Source: Phaeobacter sp. G2 (GTDB lineage: Bacteria > Pseudomonadota > Alphaproteobacteria > Rhodobacterales > Rhodobacteraceae). Taken from it: a DNA stretch of 64,000 nucleotides. The notes below the pieces were generated by a model. That model had not been told where the DNA came from, made no database searches, and was given only the letters and a program-made list of their open reading frames with translations. Numbering within the stretch: the first letter of the stretch is position 1; every line of letters starts with the position of its first letter. The stretch spans positions 310,001 to 374,000 of the forward strand of contig CP104100.1 of the NCBI GenBank assembly GCA_025163595.1, written 5' to 3'. This document shows positions 10,681 to 18,611 of the stretch, piece by piece. The position numbers and the translations under genes are program-made.

Positions 10681-11568
10681 TCACAAATCAATCAAAAGTG
10701 ACAGCACCAGCGGCAGGGCCGCAATCGCCATCAGGGTCGAGACCACCACCAGCCCGGCAACCGCTTCTGCATCAGCACCGAATTTTTCGGCCAGCAGATA
10801 GGAGGTGACGGCGACGGGGGTGGCCAGTTGCAGGACCAACACGCCAAAGGCGATCTGGTCGAGGCCAAAGGCCCAGCCCAACCCCCAGCCAATGGCGACA
10901 CTGGCGATGAGCTTGGCAAGAGACAGCAAAACCGCCAGCCCAGTTTTGCCCGGTGTCAACCGTGCGATGGCCACGCCCAATGTGATCAGCATCAAGGGGA
11001 TGGCCATTTGGCCAATGAGATCCAGCGCATTGGTCAAGAATTTGGGGGTCTGCCAGTCTTGCCACAAAAACAGCGCGCCCAGCAAAGTGGCCCAAACCAT
11101 TGGTTCGCGCAGGGCCTTGGCGCCGCCGCCCTTGCCCGCCACCAAGGACAGGCCGAGGGTAAAGGACAACACCGCCGATACGGCCAACATCACCACCGCA
11201 TAGCCAAGGCCCGCCTCGCCAAATGCAAACAGGGCCAAGGGGATGCCAAGATTGCCGGTATTGCCAAAAATGAAAGGTGCCAGATAGGTTTGCCGGTTCA
11301 GGCGACCCGTTTTGATCAGCACCGAACCCACCAGGGCGAGCAATACATGGCCCAAAATGGCAGCAATAACAAAGACCCCAAGCGCAGACTTGTCGAGCTC
11401 GGTTTTCATCAAGGCGGTGAAGATGAGTGCCGGGACCGCAAGGGTCATAGCGAGCCGGGTGACAAACTGAATGCGGTATTCAAATCCCAGTTTCACCCAG
11501 GCAAAACCAACGCCCGCGAGCAGGAAAACGGGGGCGGTAATTTCAAGCACTGTTAAGGCCAGGTTCAC
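10681..11568 (-). CDS. AEC (auxin efflux carrier)-family transporter
   Basis: A 295-residue membrane protein made almost wholly of hydrophobic segments, with the AEC/bile-acid-transporter-like repeat: FGNTGNLGIPLALFAFGE in the middle and VLQLATPVAVTSYLLAEKFG near the C-terminus are family hallmarks. Bacterial AEC proteins carry malate, malonate or other small acids. The substrate here is unknown. Divergent from hspQ, with about 85 bases between the starts. Confidence 0.85.
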   Translation of the reverse strand: MNLALTVLEITAPVFLLAGVGFAWVKLGFEYRIQFVTRLAMTLAVPALIFTALMKTELDKSALGVFVIAAILGHVLLALVGSVLIKTGRLNRQTYLAPFIFGNTGNLGIPLALFAFGEAGLGYAVVMLAVSAVLSFTLGLSLVAGKGGGAKALREPMVWATLLGALFLWQDWQTPKFLTNALDLIGQMAIPLMLITLGVAIARLTPGKTGLAVLLSLAKLIASVAIGWGLGWAFGLDQIAFGVLVLQLATPVAVTSYLLAEKFGADAEAVAGLVVVSTLMAIAALPLVLSLLIDL

Positions 11569-11653
11569 AGACTGTTTCCTCGAAAATTTGTCTCAAGAGT
11601 TGGACATCTGCCAGTGTTTCACGTTAGTAACAAGTCACGGAGACAGTCTGCCA

Positions 11654-11980
11654 ATGCTAAGAACACGTGCAAAATATAATCTGGGACAGGTTGTCCGTCA
11701 TCGAAAACACCCGTTTCGCGGTGTGGTCTTTGACGTCGATCCAGAGTTCGAGAACACGGAAGAGTGGTATGAAGCCATTCCCGAAGACAGCCGTCCGGTG
11801 CGGGATCAGCCGTTCTACCATCTGCTGGCAGAGAATGATCAGACCTACTATGTGGCCTATGTCTCTGAGCAGAATCTGGTCGCGGATTATTCCGGTGAGC
11901 CAATCAGCCACCCGGACTTGCCAGAGATGTTTGATCAGTTTGATGGGGCGGCCTACGCCTTGCAGTATCAGCTCAACTGA
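11654..11980 (+). CDS. hspQ: Heat shock protein HspQ
   Basis: A 108-residue small hemimethylated-DNA-binding/YccV-type protein. The core KYNLGQVVRHRKHPFRGVVF and YHLLAENDQTYYVAYVSEQNL match the family. In enterobacteria HspQ is a specificity factor for the Lon protease and promotes turnover of DnaA. I chose the ATG at 11654, which has a GGAGA site about 9 bases upstream and gives the usual family length; the longer reading frame upstream overlaps the divergent transporter. Confidence 0.9.
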   Translation: MLRTRAKYNLGQVVRHRKHPFRGVVFDVDPEFENTEEWYEAIPEDSRPVRDQPFYHLLAENDQTYYVAYVSEQNLVADYSGEPISHPDLPEMFDQFDGAAYALQYQLN

Positions 11981-12225
11981 ACGTCCCCGGATCGACGATC
12001 CGTTTTTCTATCACTCGTTTTGAAACCTGGCTCCGGCTGTGGTCCCCCCTCTTCTCGGGCGGGTTCTGATACAGGTCGCGCTAGGCCGACCTGACAGGTG
12101 TTTTGCTGGGCTTCTGACTGGCAATTTCACGACTGGCAATTGCACGGGTGTTTTACCCGCACCGACCCCCAGGTCTGGCGCGGGTGCGCGTTTTTCAATA
12201 CGTCTTGGTCAACGGCCCGCTGGCC

Positions 12226-13803
12226 TCAATAGCCGAGGGCGCAGCCATCCTTGCGCGGGTCGCTGCCGCCTTCCAACAGCCCATCAGGGTGGATCTTGAT
12301 CGCCTGAGCGCCGCCAATGGCGGTGTCCGGGATTTCAACCTTATGACCCAGATCGCTCAGGTCTTGCCGCGTTTGATCGCTGTAGCCCTGTTCAACTTTG
12401 AGAACGCCGTTATCGGAGAAGCTGCGGGGGGCATCAATTGCGGTCTGCGCATCCATGCCAAAGTCCTGCAGGTTGGATACAAACCGGGCATGGCCATTGG
12501 GTTGATAGGCCCCACCCATCACCCCAAAGGGCATCATCACCCGTCCCTGATGCCGGAGCATGCCTGGGATGATTGTGTGCATTGGGCGCTTGCCACCTGC
12601 CAATTCGTTTGGGTGCCCCTGCTGAAGGCTAAAGCCGGCGCCCCGGTTTTGCAGCAGGATGCCGAATTTCTCAGAGGCAAGGCCCGAGCCAAAGCCATGA
12701 AAGATCGAGTAGATCAGCGAGACTGACATGCGATCTTTGTCCACCACGGTGATATAGATGGTGTCTTTGTGGATGGCTTCGGTAAGCGGAGCGGCAGCAG
12801 CCATGGCGCGCTTTGGGTCAATAAGCGCAGCAAGCCGGCTGGCTGTTTCGGGCGACAGCATATGGTCGAGCCGCTGCATATGCGCCGGGTCAGCCAGAAA
12901 CCGGTTGCGTGCATCATAGGCCAGCTTGGCGGCTTCGGCCTCGATATGGGCGCGTTGGGCGCCCAGAGGGTCCAGGGCTGCGATGTCAAAATGTGAGAGG
13001 ATATTGAGCATCAGCAAGGCGGTCGCCCCCTGACCGTTGGGGGGATGCTCAACCAGATCAACGCCTTTGTAGTTGGCCGAAACCGGGGTGACCCGGTCGC
13101 AGGCGGCGGCGGAAAAATCTGCCACCTGGTGGGTACCTCCCGCGGCCTGAAGTGTCGCAACCATGTCTTCGGCGATTTCACCGGTGTAAAAGGCATCGCG
13201 GCCATCGCGCGCGATGCGGCGCAGGACTTCGGCCTGGCCGGGGGCACGAAAGATCTGGCCAACCTTCGGAGCCTTGCCATCAAAGAGGTAGGCCTCGCGG
13301 GCCGTGCCCTGCAGGGTGGCGGCATCATTTGCCCAGTCAAAGGCAACACGTGGCGCCACCGGGACGCCAGTTTCTGCATACTGAATGGCTGGGGCAAGCA
13401 GGGCATCCAGGCCAAGCTTGCCTTCGGTTTCCGCGAGATGGCAGAAGGTCTCGATCGCGGTGGGAATGGTGACGGCATCGGCGCTTTGCAACGGGACGCT
13501 GGTCAGGCCCTGATCCCGCAGTGCCTGGGCCGTGGCACCTGTCGGCGCCCGCCCCGAACCATTCACCGCCTGAATTTCATCGCTGTCGCTGCGCGAAAAG
13601 AGCACAAAGCAATCGCCGCCAATCCCGGTCATTTGTGGTTCGCATATGCCGAGAAGAACAGCCCCGGCAATGGCGGCATCCATGGCGTTTCCGCCGCGTT
13701 TCAACACATCAATAGCAGCGCCAGCTGCCAGCGGGTGCGAGGTTGCACAGAGACCGTTCTGGGCAAAGACGGCAGAACGTCCGGGAGATTGAAAGTTGCG
13801 CAT
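12226..13803 (-). CDS. ggt: Gamma-glutamyltransferase family protein
   Basis: A 525-residue N-terminal-nucleophile hydrolase that self-cleaves into large and small subunits. The large-subunit start ATSHPLAAGAAIDVLKRGGNAMDAA is diagnostic. The nucleophile threonine is in KDTIYITVVDKD (aligned with the TTHYSVVD of E. coli Ggt), and the small-subunit loop reads GGAYQPNGHARF instead of a classical GGS motif. No clear signal peptide is visible, so a cytoplasmic acylase-like role (as in YwrD-type relatives) is as likely as periplasmic glutathione breakdown. An AGGAG site lies 7 bases before the start. Confidence 0.85.
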   Translation of the reverse strand: MRNFQSPGRSAVFAQNGLCATSHPLAAGAAIDVLKRGGNAMDAAIAGAVLLGICEPQMTGIGGDCFVLFSRSDSDEIQAVNGSGRAPTGATAQALRDQGLTSVPLQSADAVTIPTAIETFCHLAETEGKLGLDALLAPAIQYAETGVPVAPRVAFDWANDAATLQGTAREAYLFDGKAPKVGQIFRAPGQAEVLRRIARDGRDAFYTGEIAEDMVATLQAAGGTHQVADFSAAACDRVTPVSANYKGVDLVEHPPNGQGATALLMLNILSHFDIAALDPLGAQRAHIEAEAAKLAYDARNRFLADPAHMQRLDHMLSPETASRLAALIDPKRAMAAAAPLTEAIHKDTIYITVVDKDRMSVSLIYSIFHGFGSGLASEKFGILLQNRGAGFSLQQGHPNELAGGKRPMHTIIPGMLRHQGRVMMPFGVMGGAYQPNGHARFVSNLQDFGMDAQTAIDAPRSFSDNGVLKVEQGYSDQTRQDLSDLGHKVEIPDTAIGGAQAIKIHPDGLLEGGSDPRKDGCALGY

Positions 13804-14135
13804 TGACCACTCCTGTTAGGCTGCCCGGCAAAGTAGTGACCCTGATTGAAATGACAATGAGATTTTGTGATTCCGCCGGGTGATACGCAGCCCTGCGGGG
13901 CGCAATCTGGGAGGTCTGGACTGAGGAGGAGGATTGTCCCTGGCGTCGTACGATCGGTGGGGGCTTGGATGTCCGACGCCAGGAGAAGCTATGTCAGCTA
14001 CGGGTTAATCAATGCCTGAGACCTGGGGCGAGAGTGGGCCGGAAATGTGGTGCTTTTGCGGCGCAGGTTCGCCCCGTGCCCCGCTCTTGTGTGATCCAAT
14101 GATCTGAGCTGAGGCTTGCTTGTATGGCTCATCAG
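13804..14135. other. Intergenic region with a long-looped inverted repeat
   Basis: 332 bases between the anti-sigma gene and ggt (both minus strand). The only clear structure is a perfect 10-bp inverted repeat, CCTGGCGTCG at 13939-13948 and CGACGCCAGG at 13974-13983, with a 25-base loop. No T-run follows on either strand. It may be a structured leader of ggt or a processing site. No coding region seen. Confidence 0.4.
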
Positions 14136-14573
14136 CTAATTTTGTTTGGCCTGCATATCAAAAAACAGCGACAACTGGTTGCTGTCGGCCTGTCTTTCGT
14201 AGTGCAGGCGACAGGTTAGCGCACGAATAAGATGCCAGCCAAATCCCCCCTCCGGTAGCGTCTCCATGGGGCCGCTGATATCAGCGGGCAGGCCGACTGG
14301 CAGCTCGCCGTTGGGCAGCGGAGGGCCGGTGTCGCTGATGCAAATTTGTAGTTCGTCCGGCGACAGATCGCATTGGATATAGATTTCGCCGTCTGAGAGG
14401 TCAGAATAGGCGTGCTCTACGATGTTGTTGACAGCTTCTGCCAGGGCTATTTGCACATCTCCGGCCCGGTTCACCGGCAGATCAATATCGCGCAGTTGTT
14501 GCATCACCGCCGAGATACAGGATCTGGCGCCTTGTTCGGTTGCTTTGAACGAACATGCAAAAGTCTCAGCCAT
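14136..14573 (-). CDS. Anti-sigma-factor-type ATP-binding protein (RsbW/SpoIIAB-like)
   Basis: A 145-residue GHKL-fold protein. The N-box AEAVNNIVEHAY and the G1-like DTGPPLPN plus GGFGWHLIRAL are clear. Proteins of this type bind and sequester a sigma factor or phosphorylate a STAS-domain antagonist. The gene begins 43 bases after the STAS gene that precedes it in transcription, so the two form a partner-switching module. No sigma factor gene is adjacent, so the output is unknown. Confidence 0.85.
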   Translation of the reverse strand: MAETFACSFKATEQGARSCISAVMQQLRDIDLPVNRAGDVQIALAEAVNNIVEHAYSDLSDGEIYIQCDLSPDELQICISDTGPPLPNGELPVGLPADISGPMETLPEGGFGWHLIRALTCRLHYERQADSNQLSLFFDMQAKQN

Positions 14574-14616
14574 TCATTTCTCGCTTCCCGCCCCTATGCG
14601 GTCGGTTGGACAGAAC

Positions 14617-14955
14617 TCAGGTGTTATTTGCACTGACAGCGTCATTCAAAGAGGCGTAGAGATTGAAAATTGTATCCATGCGGGTCAGGCGAAATACTTT
14701 TTCTACCATTGGTGTGGGCCCAGCCAGGTCCAGACGGCGGTCGCGCCCCAATTGCTTCATGGCGGCGACAATGGCGCCCAATCCGCTGGAGTCGATGAAC
14801 TGTACCAGTGACAGGTCCAGAATGACGCGGTCAGGTCCGCTTTCGGTCTCTGACCGCATGTCTTCTTTGAATTGAATTGCCATGGCTGCATCGATGCGAT
14901 CCGCATTTACAGTCACAATTTGTGCACCATTGGCCTCTGTACTTGTCAGGCTCAT
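14617..14955 (-). CDS. STAS-domain anti-anti-sigma factor
   Basis: A 112-residue STAS protein with the phosphoacceptor motif VQFIDSSGLGAI; the central serine is the expected target of the neighbouring RsbW-like kinase. The start at 14955 (MSLTSTEANG) is chosen because a GGGGGAT site lies about 8 bases upstream. It is the first gene of a two-gene minus-strand operon and is divergent from the thiolase gene, leaving about 100 bases for both promoters. Confidence 0.86.
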   Translation of the reverse strand: MSLTSTEANGAQIVTVNADRIDAAMAIQFKEDMRSETESGPDRVILDLSLVQFIDSSGLGAIVAAMKQLGRDRRLDLAGPTPMVEKVFRLTRMDTIFNLYASLNDAVSANNT

Positions 14956-15055
14956 AGTGATCCCCCAGGAAAGTTGTCTCAACGTATTTATACCAGTCTA
15001 GACCTCAATCCTTAGCATTCAGTATGTTTATTGGCGACGATTGGAGGAATATCTG

Positions 15056-16228
15056 ATGAAAAATGTTGTGATTGCCGGCGCGGCGCGCACCCCTATGGGT
15101 GGATTTCAGGGGGTCTTTGAAGCCCTGCCCGCATCTGAGCTGGGCGGGGTCGCCATCAAGGCGGCGCTGGAAGGGGCCGGCGCCAAGACCGTTGATGAGG
15201 TGCTGATGGGCTGCGTTTTGCCAGCAGGACAGGGCCAGGCGCCCGCACGGCAGGCAGGTTTTGCCGCCGGGCTTGGTGAAGAGGTTCCGGCAACCACGCT
15301 CAACAAGATGTGTGGCTCGGGCATGAAAGCGGCAATGATCGCCTATGACCAGATCGCCCTGGGACAAACTGACACGGTTGTTGCTGGCGGTATGGAGAGC
15401 ATGACAAATGCGCCCTATTTGCTGCCAAATCAGCGTAGTGGCGCGCGAATCGGGCATGGCCAGGTCATTGACCACATGTTCCTGGATGGGCTGGAGGACG
15501 CCTACGACAAAGGCCGCCTGATGGGCACCTTTGCCGAGGACTGCGCCGAACATTACCAGTTCACCCGTGAAGCACAGGATGACTATGCGCTGAAGTCGCT
15601 CTCCAATGCTTTGGCTGCGCAAGAAAGCGGAGCTTTTGAGGGTGAAATTGCCAGTGTTACGATGAAAACGCGGAAAGGCGAAACCACCAGCGCAGCTGAT
15701 GAACAGCCCGGCAATGCCCGTCCCGAAAAGATCCCAACACTGAAACCGGCCTTTCGCAAGGACGGCACCGTGACTGCGGCCAATGCCTCGTCGATTTCCG
15801 ATGGGGCGGCGGCTCTGGTTTTGGCCTCGGAAGAGGCGGCAACCACCCAGGGCCTCACTGTGCGGGCCCGTGTTCTGGGCCACGCCAGCCATGCTCAGGC
15901 GCCGGGCTGGTTCACCACTGCGCCGGTTCCCGCCGCCAAAAAACTGCTCGATTCAATTGGCTGGGCCGTAGAGGATGTCGATCTCTGGGAAGTGAACGAA
16001 GCCTTTGCCGTGGTTCCGATGGCCTTTATGCATGAAATGGGCATCAGCCGTGACAAGGTGAATGTGAACGGCGGCGCCTGTGCGTTGGGCCATCCCATTG
16101 GCGCATCGGGCGCGCGCATCATTGTGACGCTTCTGAATGCTTTGGAAAAGCGTGGGTTGAAACGCGGCGTTGCGGCGATTTGCATTGGCGGTGGCGAAGG
16201 TACGGCCATTGCCATCGAAGTGGTCTGA
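15056..16228 (+). CDS. Acetyl-CoA C-acetyltransferase (thiolase)
   Basis: A 390-residue biosynthetic-type thiolase that condenses two acetyl-CoA to acetoacetyl-CoA (and the reverse). The active-site residues are visible: acylated cysteine C86 in NKMCGSGMKAA, H346 in ACALGHPIGASGAR, and C376 in ICIGGGEG. The start at 15056 (MKNVVIAGA) follows a GGAGG site; an in-frame ATG 15 bases upstream overlaps that site and is unlikely. A strong terminator follows. The product could feed polyhydroxybutyrate or acetoacetate metabolism; no phaB or phaC is adjacent. Confidence 0.92.
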   Translation: MKNVVIAGAARTPMGGFQGVFEALPASELGGVAIKAALEGAGAKTVDEVLMGCVLPAGQGQAPARQAGFAAGLGEEVPATTLNKMCGSGMKAAMIAYDQIALGQTDTVVAGGMESMTNAPYLLPNQRSGARIGHGQVIDHMFLDGLEDAYDKGRLMGTFAEDCAEHYQFTREAQDDYALKSLSNALAAQESGAFEGEIASVTMKTRKGETTSAADEQPGNARPEKIPTLKPAFRKDGTVTAANASSISDGAAALVLASEEAATTQGLTVRARVLGHASHAQAPGWFTTAPVPAAKKLLDSIGWAVEDVDLWEVNEAFAVVPMAFMHEMGISRDKVNVNGGACALGHPIGASGARIIVTLLNALEKRGLKRGVAAICIGGGEGTAIAIEVV

Positions 16229-16230
16229 TT

Positions 16231-16257
16231 TCCATTTGGACAAAAATATCCTCGGGG
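16231..16257. repeat. Dispersed intergenic motif, copy 1
   Basis: On the minus strand this reads CCCCGAGGATATTTTTG followed by CCAAATGGAAA, related to the copies near 16825 and 57365. All three lie just after gene ends. Probably a widespread Rhodobacterales intergenic element of unknown function. Confidence 0.4.
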
Positions 16258-16278
16258 ATGAATTGACCCGGAGGGGCA

Positions 16279-16309
16279 AGAGGGGGCAGAAGAGCCCCCT
16301 CTTTTGCTT
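16279..16309 (+). terminator. Rho-independent terminator after the thiolase gene
   Basis: A perfect 9-bp stem AGAGGGGGC / GCCCCCTCT with a 6-base loop, then TTTGCTTTT. It isolates the thiolase gene from the fRMsr gene, whose start lies only 15 bases further on, so that gene is probably expressed by partial read-through or from a promoter upstream of the hairpin. Confidence 0.8.
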
Positions 16310-16324
16310 TTAAAGGACCGTGAC

Positions 16325-16780
16325 ATGGCTGTGGATTACAATACCTTGTCCAAGACACTTGCCTCTCTGACCGAGGGTGAGGATGACACCGTGGCGCTGA
16401 TGGCCACTGTTGCCTGCGAATTGCATCACAGCGATGATCGATTTGACTGGACCGGGTTTTACCGCGTTGTCGCGCCTGATCTATTGAAGATCGGCCCCTA
16501 TCAGGGCGGCCATGGCTGTTTGCAAATCCCGTTTTCGCGCGGTGTTTGCGGTGCGGCGGCGCGCAGTGGGGAGGCGCAGCTGGTGGCGGATGTCGACGCT
16601 TTCCCCGGGCATATCGCCTGCGCCTCTTCTACCCGGTCTGAGTTGGTGCTGCCGGTGTGGAATGCGGCAGGGCAGTTGATTGCGGTTTTGGATATCGATA
16701 GCGACCAGGCAAATGCCTTTACCCTGAACGACCAGCAGCAATTAGCTGCGATTTTACAGCAGGTATTTGCCAGGGCTTAG
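16325..16780 (+). CDS. Free methionine-(R)-sulfoxide reductase (GAF-domain fRMsr)
   Basis: A 151-residue single GAF domain with the redox cysteines of the family: HGCLQIPFSRGVCG supplies two and FPGHIACASSTRSELVLPV the third. fRMsr reduces free methionine-R-sulfoxide with thioredoxin, an oxidative-stress defence. The ATG at 16325 is preferred over an upstream in-frame TTG because GGACC lies just upstream of it and it gives the standard length. Confidence 0.88.
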   Translation: MAVDYNTLSKTLASLTEGEDDTVALMATVACELHHSDDRFDWTGFYRVVAPDLLKIGPYQGGHGCLQIPFSRGVCGAAARSGEAQLVADVDAFPGHIACASSTRSELVLPVWNAAGQLIAVLDIDSDQANAFTLNDQQQLAAILQQVFARA

Positions 16781-16795
16781 GGGAGGCGCCCGCAA

Positions 16796-16853
16796 GAGGG
16801 GCTTTGCCCCTCGGCCTGCGGCCTCACCCCAAGGTATTTTTGGAAAGATGAAA
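16796..16853 (+). repeat. Hairpin plus dispersed intergenic motif, copy 2
   Basis: A perfect 7-bp hairpin GAGGGGC-TTT-GCCCCTC (16796-16812) is followed by CCCCAAGGTATTTTTGGAAA (from 16827) and GATGAAAG. Related sequences occur at 16231-16257 and 57365-57389. The hairpin may end the fRMsr transcript. Confidence 0.45.
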
Positions 16854-16921
16854 GCCGAAAGGGCGCGCGCCTGTTCGCGCCGTCTTTTGGAGCCCATTGC
16901 TACGATGGGGCTGCGAGGGAT

Positions 16922-16985
16922 GTGAAAAAAGGTTTGAAAATTTCACCGGATCGGCACATAGTGAAAAAACAGGTAAAAATTTCAC
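16922..16985 (+). promoter_or_regulatory. Twin 25-base GTGAAA...TTTCAC operators upstream of an XRE-cupin regulator
   Basis: Two near-copies of a 25-base element, 16922-16946 and 16961-16985. Each begins GTGAAAAAA and ends AAATTTCAC, with start points 39 bases apart. Each is an imperfect dyad (GTGAAA/TTTCAC arms). They lie 29-92 bases before the GTG start of the regulator, the usual place for autoregulatory operators. The binding protein is inferred, not shown. Confidence 0.65.
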
Positions 16986-17013
16986 CAGCATTTTGCGGAG
17001 GGAGATCTCAGCC

Positions 17014-17583
17014 GTGACCAGTCAAGCCCCGCAACCGGCAACTTTGGGTGCAGATATTCGAGCCCTGCGCAAGGCGCGCGGGCTGACGTTGACTGATATC
17101 GCGGGAAGACTGGATAAATCTGTTGGTTGGCTGAGCCAGGTGGAGCGGGATCTGTCAGAGCCTTCGATTTCAGATCTGCGGCAACTTGCCAGTTGTCTAT
17201 GCGTGCCAATGTCGATGCTTTTTGCCCATACGGACGCTCCGGCAAATGAACATGGCTATATTGTTCGGGCGGGATCACGGCGGCCTATGGGCTCGGGCGA
17301 GGAGGGGCTGATCGAAGAGCTGCTTTCGCCTGATCTGACCGATGATTTTGAAATGGTGCATTCTACGTTTCGGCCCCATTCCAAGATGCAGAAACCGGCA
17401 GACCGTCCGACCCAGGAGGTGGGCTATATGATCGCGGGGCGGCTGGACCTTTTGATTGACCAAAAGCCCTTTACGGTTGGGCCTGGCGATAGCTTTCGCA
17501 TCAAACATCAGCCCTACCAATGGGCCAACCCCTACGATGAGCCAGCCATTGCGGTCTGGGTTATCGCGCCGCCGGTCTATTGA
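17014..17583 (+). CDS. XRE-family regulator with C-terminal cupin domain
   Basis: A 189-residue regulator. The N-terminal helix-turn-helix (LGADIRALRKARGLTLTDIA ... SVGWLSQVERDLSEPSISDL, about 10-65) is followed by a cupin ligand domain (about 115-185, with VGYMIAGRLDLLIDQKPFTV). I chose the GTG at 17014, which has a GGAGGGAGA site about 8 bases upstream; earlier in-frame codons run through the twin operators. It heads the LysE-GFA-dehydrogenase-methyltransferase run, with the next gene only 3 bases on, so it likely controls that operon in response to a small ligand. Confidence 0.85.
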   Translation: MTSQAPQPATLGADIRALRKARGLTLTDIAGRLDKSVGWLSQVERDLSEPSISDLRQLASCLCVPMSMLFAHTDAPANEHGYIVRAGSRRPMGSGEEGLIEELLSPDLTDDFEMVHSTFRPHSKMQKPADRPTQEVGYMIAGRLDLLIDQKPFTVGPGDSFRIKHQPYQWANPYDEPAIAVWVIAPPVY

Positions 17584-17586
17584 GCG

Positions 17587-18216
17587 ATGAGTTTTGAGGC
17601 CTGGACCATATTTGTAGTGTTCTGGGTGGTCTTTGTGACCACTCCGGGGCCAAATGCGGTGAATTGTATCAGCAATGGTATGAGTTTGCGCTTTTCCAAG
17701 GCGATGCTTGGGGTTCTGGCGATCCTGACACAGGCGGTGTTGTTTCTGGTGCTCTCGGCACTGGGAGTGACGGCCCTGATTGCCGCGTCGCCAACCGGAT
17801 TTTTTGTCGCCAAACTCGTAGGCGCGGCATTTTTGATCTTTTTGGGGCTGCGCAACTGGCGCAATGCCAGCACGCCCACCCCAGCGGTGGAGCGGCCTGC
17901 GCGCCATGTCTATCTGCATGCCCTGGCGGTGGCGGTGATCAACCCCAAAAGCGTCGCTGGCTATCTTGCGGCCTTTTCCCAGTTTGTGCAGCCGGATGTG
18001 CCGATCTGGCAGCAGATGGGGGTGATCATGCCCACAGCGCTGGTGCTGACCACGCTCAGCTATACTGGTTTTACCCTGCTGGGGATGATGATGGGCAAGG
18101 CGGCGCTGAAGGCGGTGTTTAACATCTGGATCCGCCGGGGTCTGGCCCTGTGTTTTATTATCTACGGTGTGCTTCTGGGCGCCAGCAGTATGCCGCAAGC
18201 GGAGGTGATGCGATGA
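17587..18216 (+). CDS. LysE/RhtB-family exporter
   Basis: A 209-residue membrane protein with the PGP signature TTPGPNAVNCISNG and about six hydrophobic spans. It begins 3 bases after the regulator stop and overlaps the GFA gene by 4 bases (ATGA), so all three are co-translated. An exporter in this setting may relieve build-up of an amino acid or methylated amine intermediate. The substrate is inferred only from context. Confidence 0.85.
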   Translation: MSFEAWTIFVVFWVVFVTTPGPNAVNCISNGMSLRFSKAMLGVLAILTQAVLFLVLSALGVTALIAASPTGFFVAKLVGAAFLIFLGLRNWRNASTPTPAVERPARHVYLHALAVAVINPKSVAGYLAAFSQFVQPDVPIWQQMGVIMPTALVLTTLSYTGFTLLGMMMGKAALKAVFNIWIRRGLALCFIIYGVLLGASSMPQAEVMR

Positions 18217-18596
18217 CGGATCATGTGACCAGGGGATCCTGCCTGTGCGGCGATATCCGGTTTGAGACTGCGGCGGAGCCACAGGGGGCCTCGATGTGCC
18301 ATTGCGGCCAGTGTCGCAAGCAATCCGGCGGCATCTGGTCTTCGGCCTATGTGAAGGACAGCGCGCTGACCATTTCTGGCCCTGTGCGCTGGTTTGAGGC
18401 CAGCCCACAGGCCAAACGGGGCTTTTGTGGGCGCTGTGGGTCCTCCCTGTTCTGGAAGGCCCATGACGAGGACACCACAAGTTTTGCCCTTGGCGCTGTT
18501 GCGGCGCCCACGGGGCTGAGGATCGAGAAACATATCTTTGTGCGTGACAAGGGCGATTTCTATGAGATCGCCGATGGTGTTTTGCAAAAAGACTAA
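18213..18596 (+). CDS. GFA/CENP-V-family zinc protein
   Basis: A 127-residue protein of the glutathione-dependent formaldehyde-activating (GFA) family. The zinc ligands are present: GSCLCGDIRFE, SMCHCGQCRKQSG and FCGRCGSSLFW. Relatives were proposed to join glutathione and formaldehyde, though that activity is debated for the family as a whole. Its position, directly before a dehydrogenase that releases one-carbon units by demethylation, makes a formaldehyde-handling role attractive. It overlaps the exporter by 4 bases and ends 15 bases before the next start. Confidence 0.85.
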   Translation: MTDHVTRGSCLCGDIRFETAAEPQGASMCHCGQCRKQSGGIWSSAYVKDSALTISGPVRWFEASPQAKRGFCGRCGSSLFWKAHDEDTTSFALGAVAAPTGLRIEKHIFVRDKGDFYEIADGVLQKD

Positions 18597-18611
18597 GGCC
18601 GGGGAGCAAAC

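Noticed and set aside
12148..12726. Plus-strand open frame opposite the end of ggt
   Set aside because: No domain seen, and the minus-strand gamma-glutamyltransferase is clearly the real gene.
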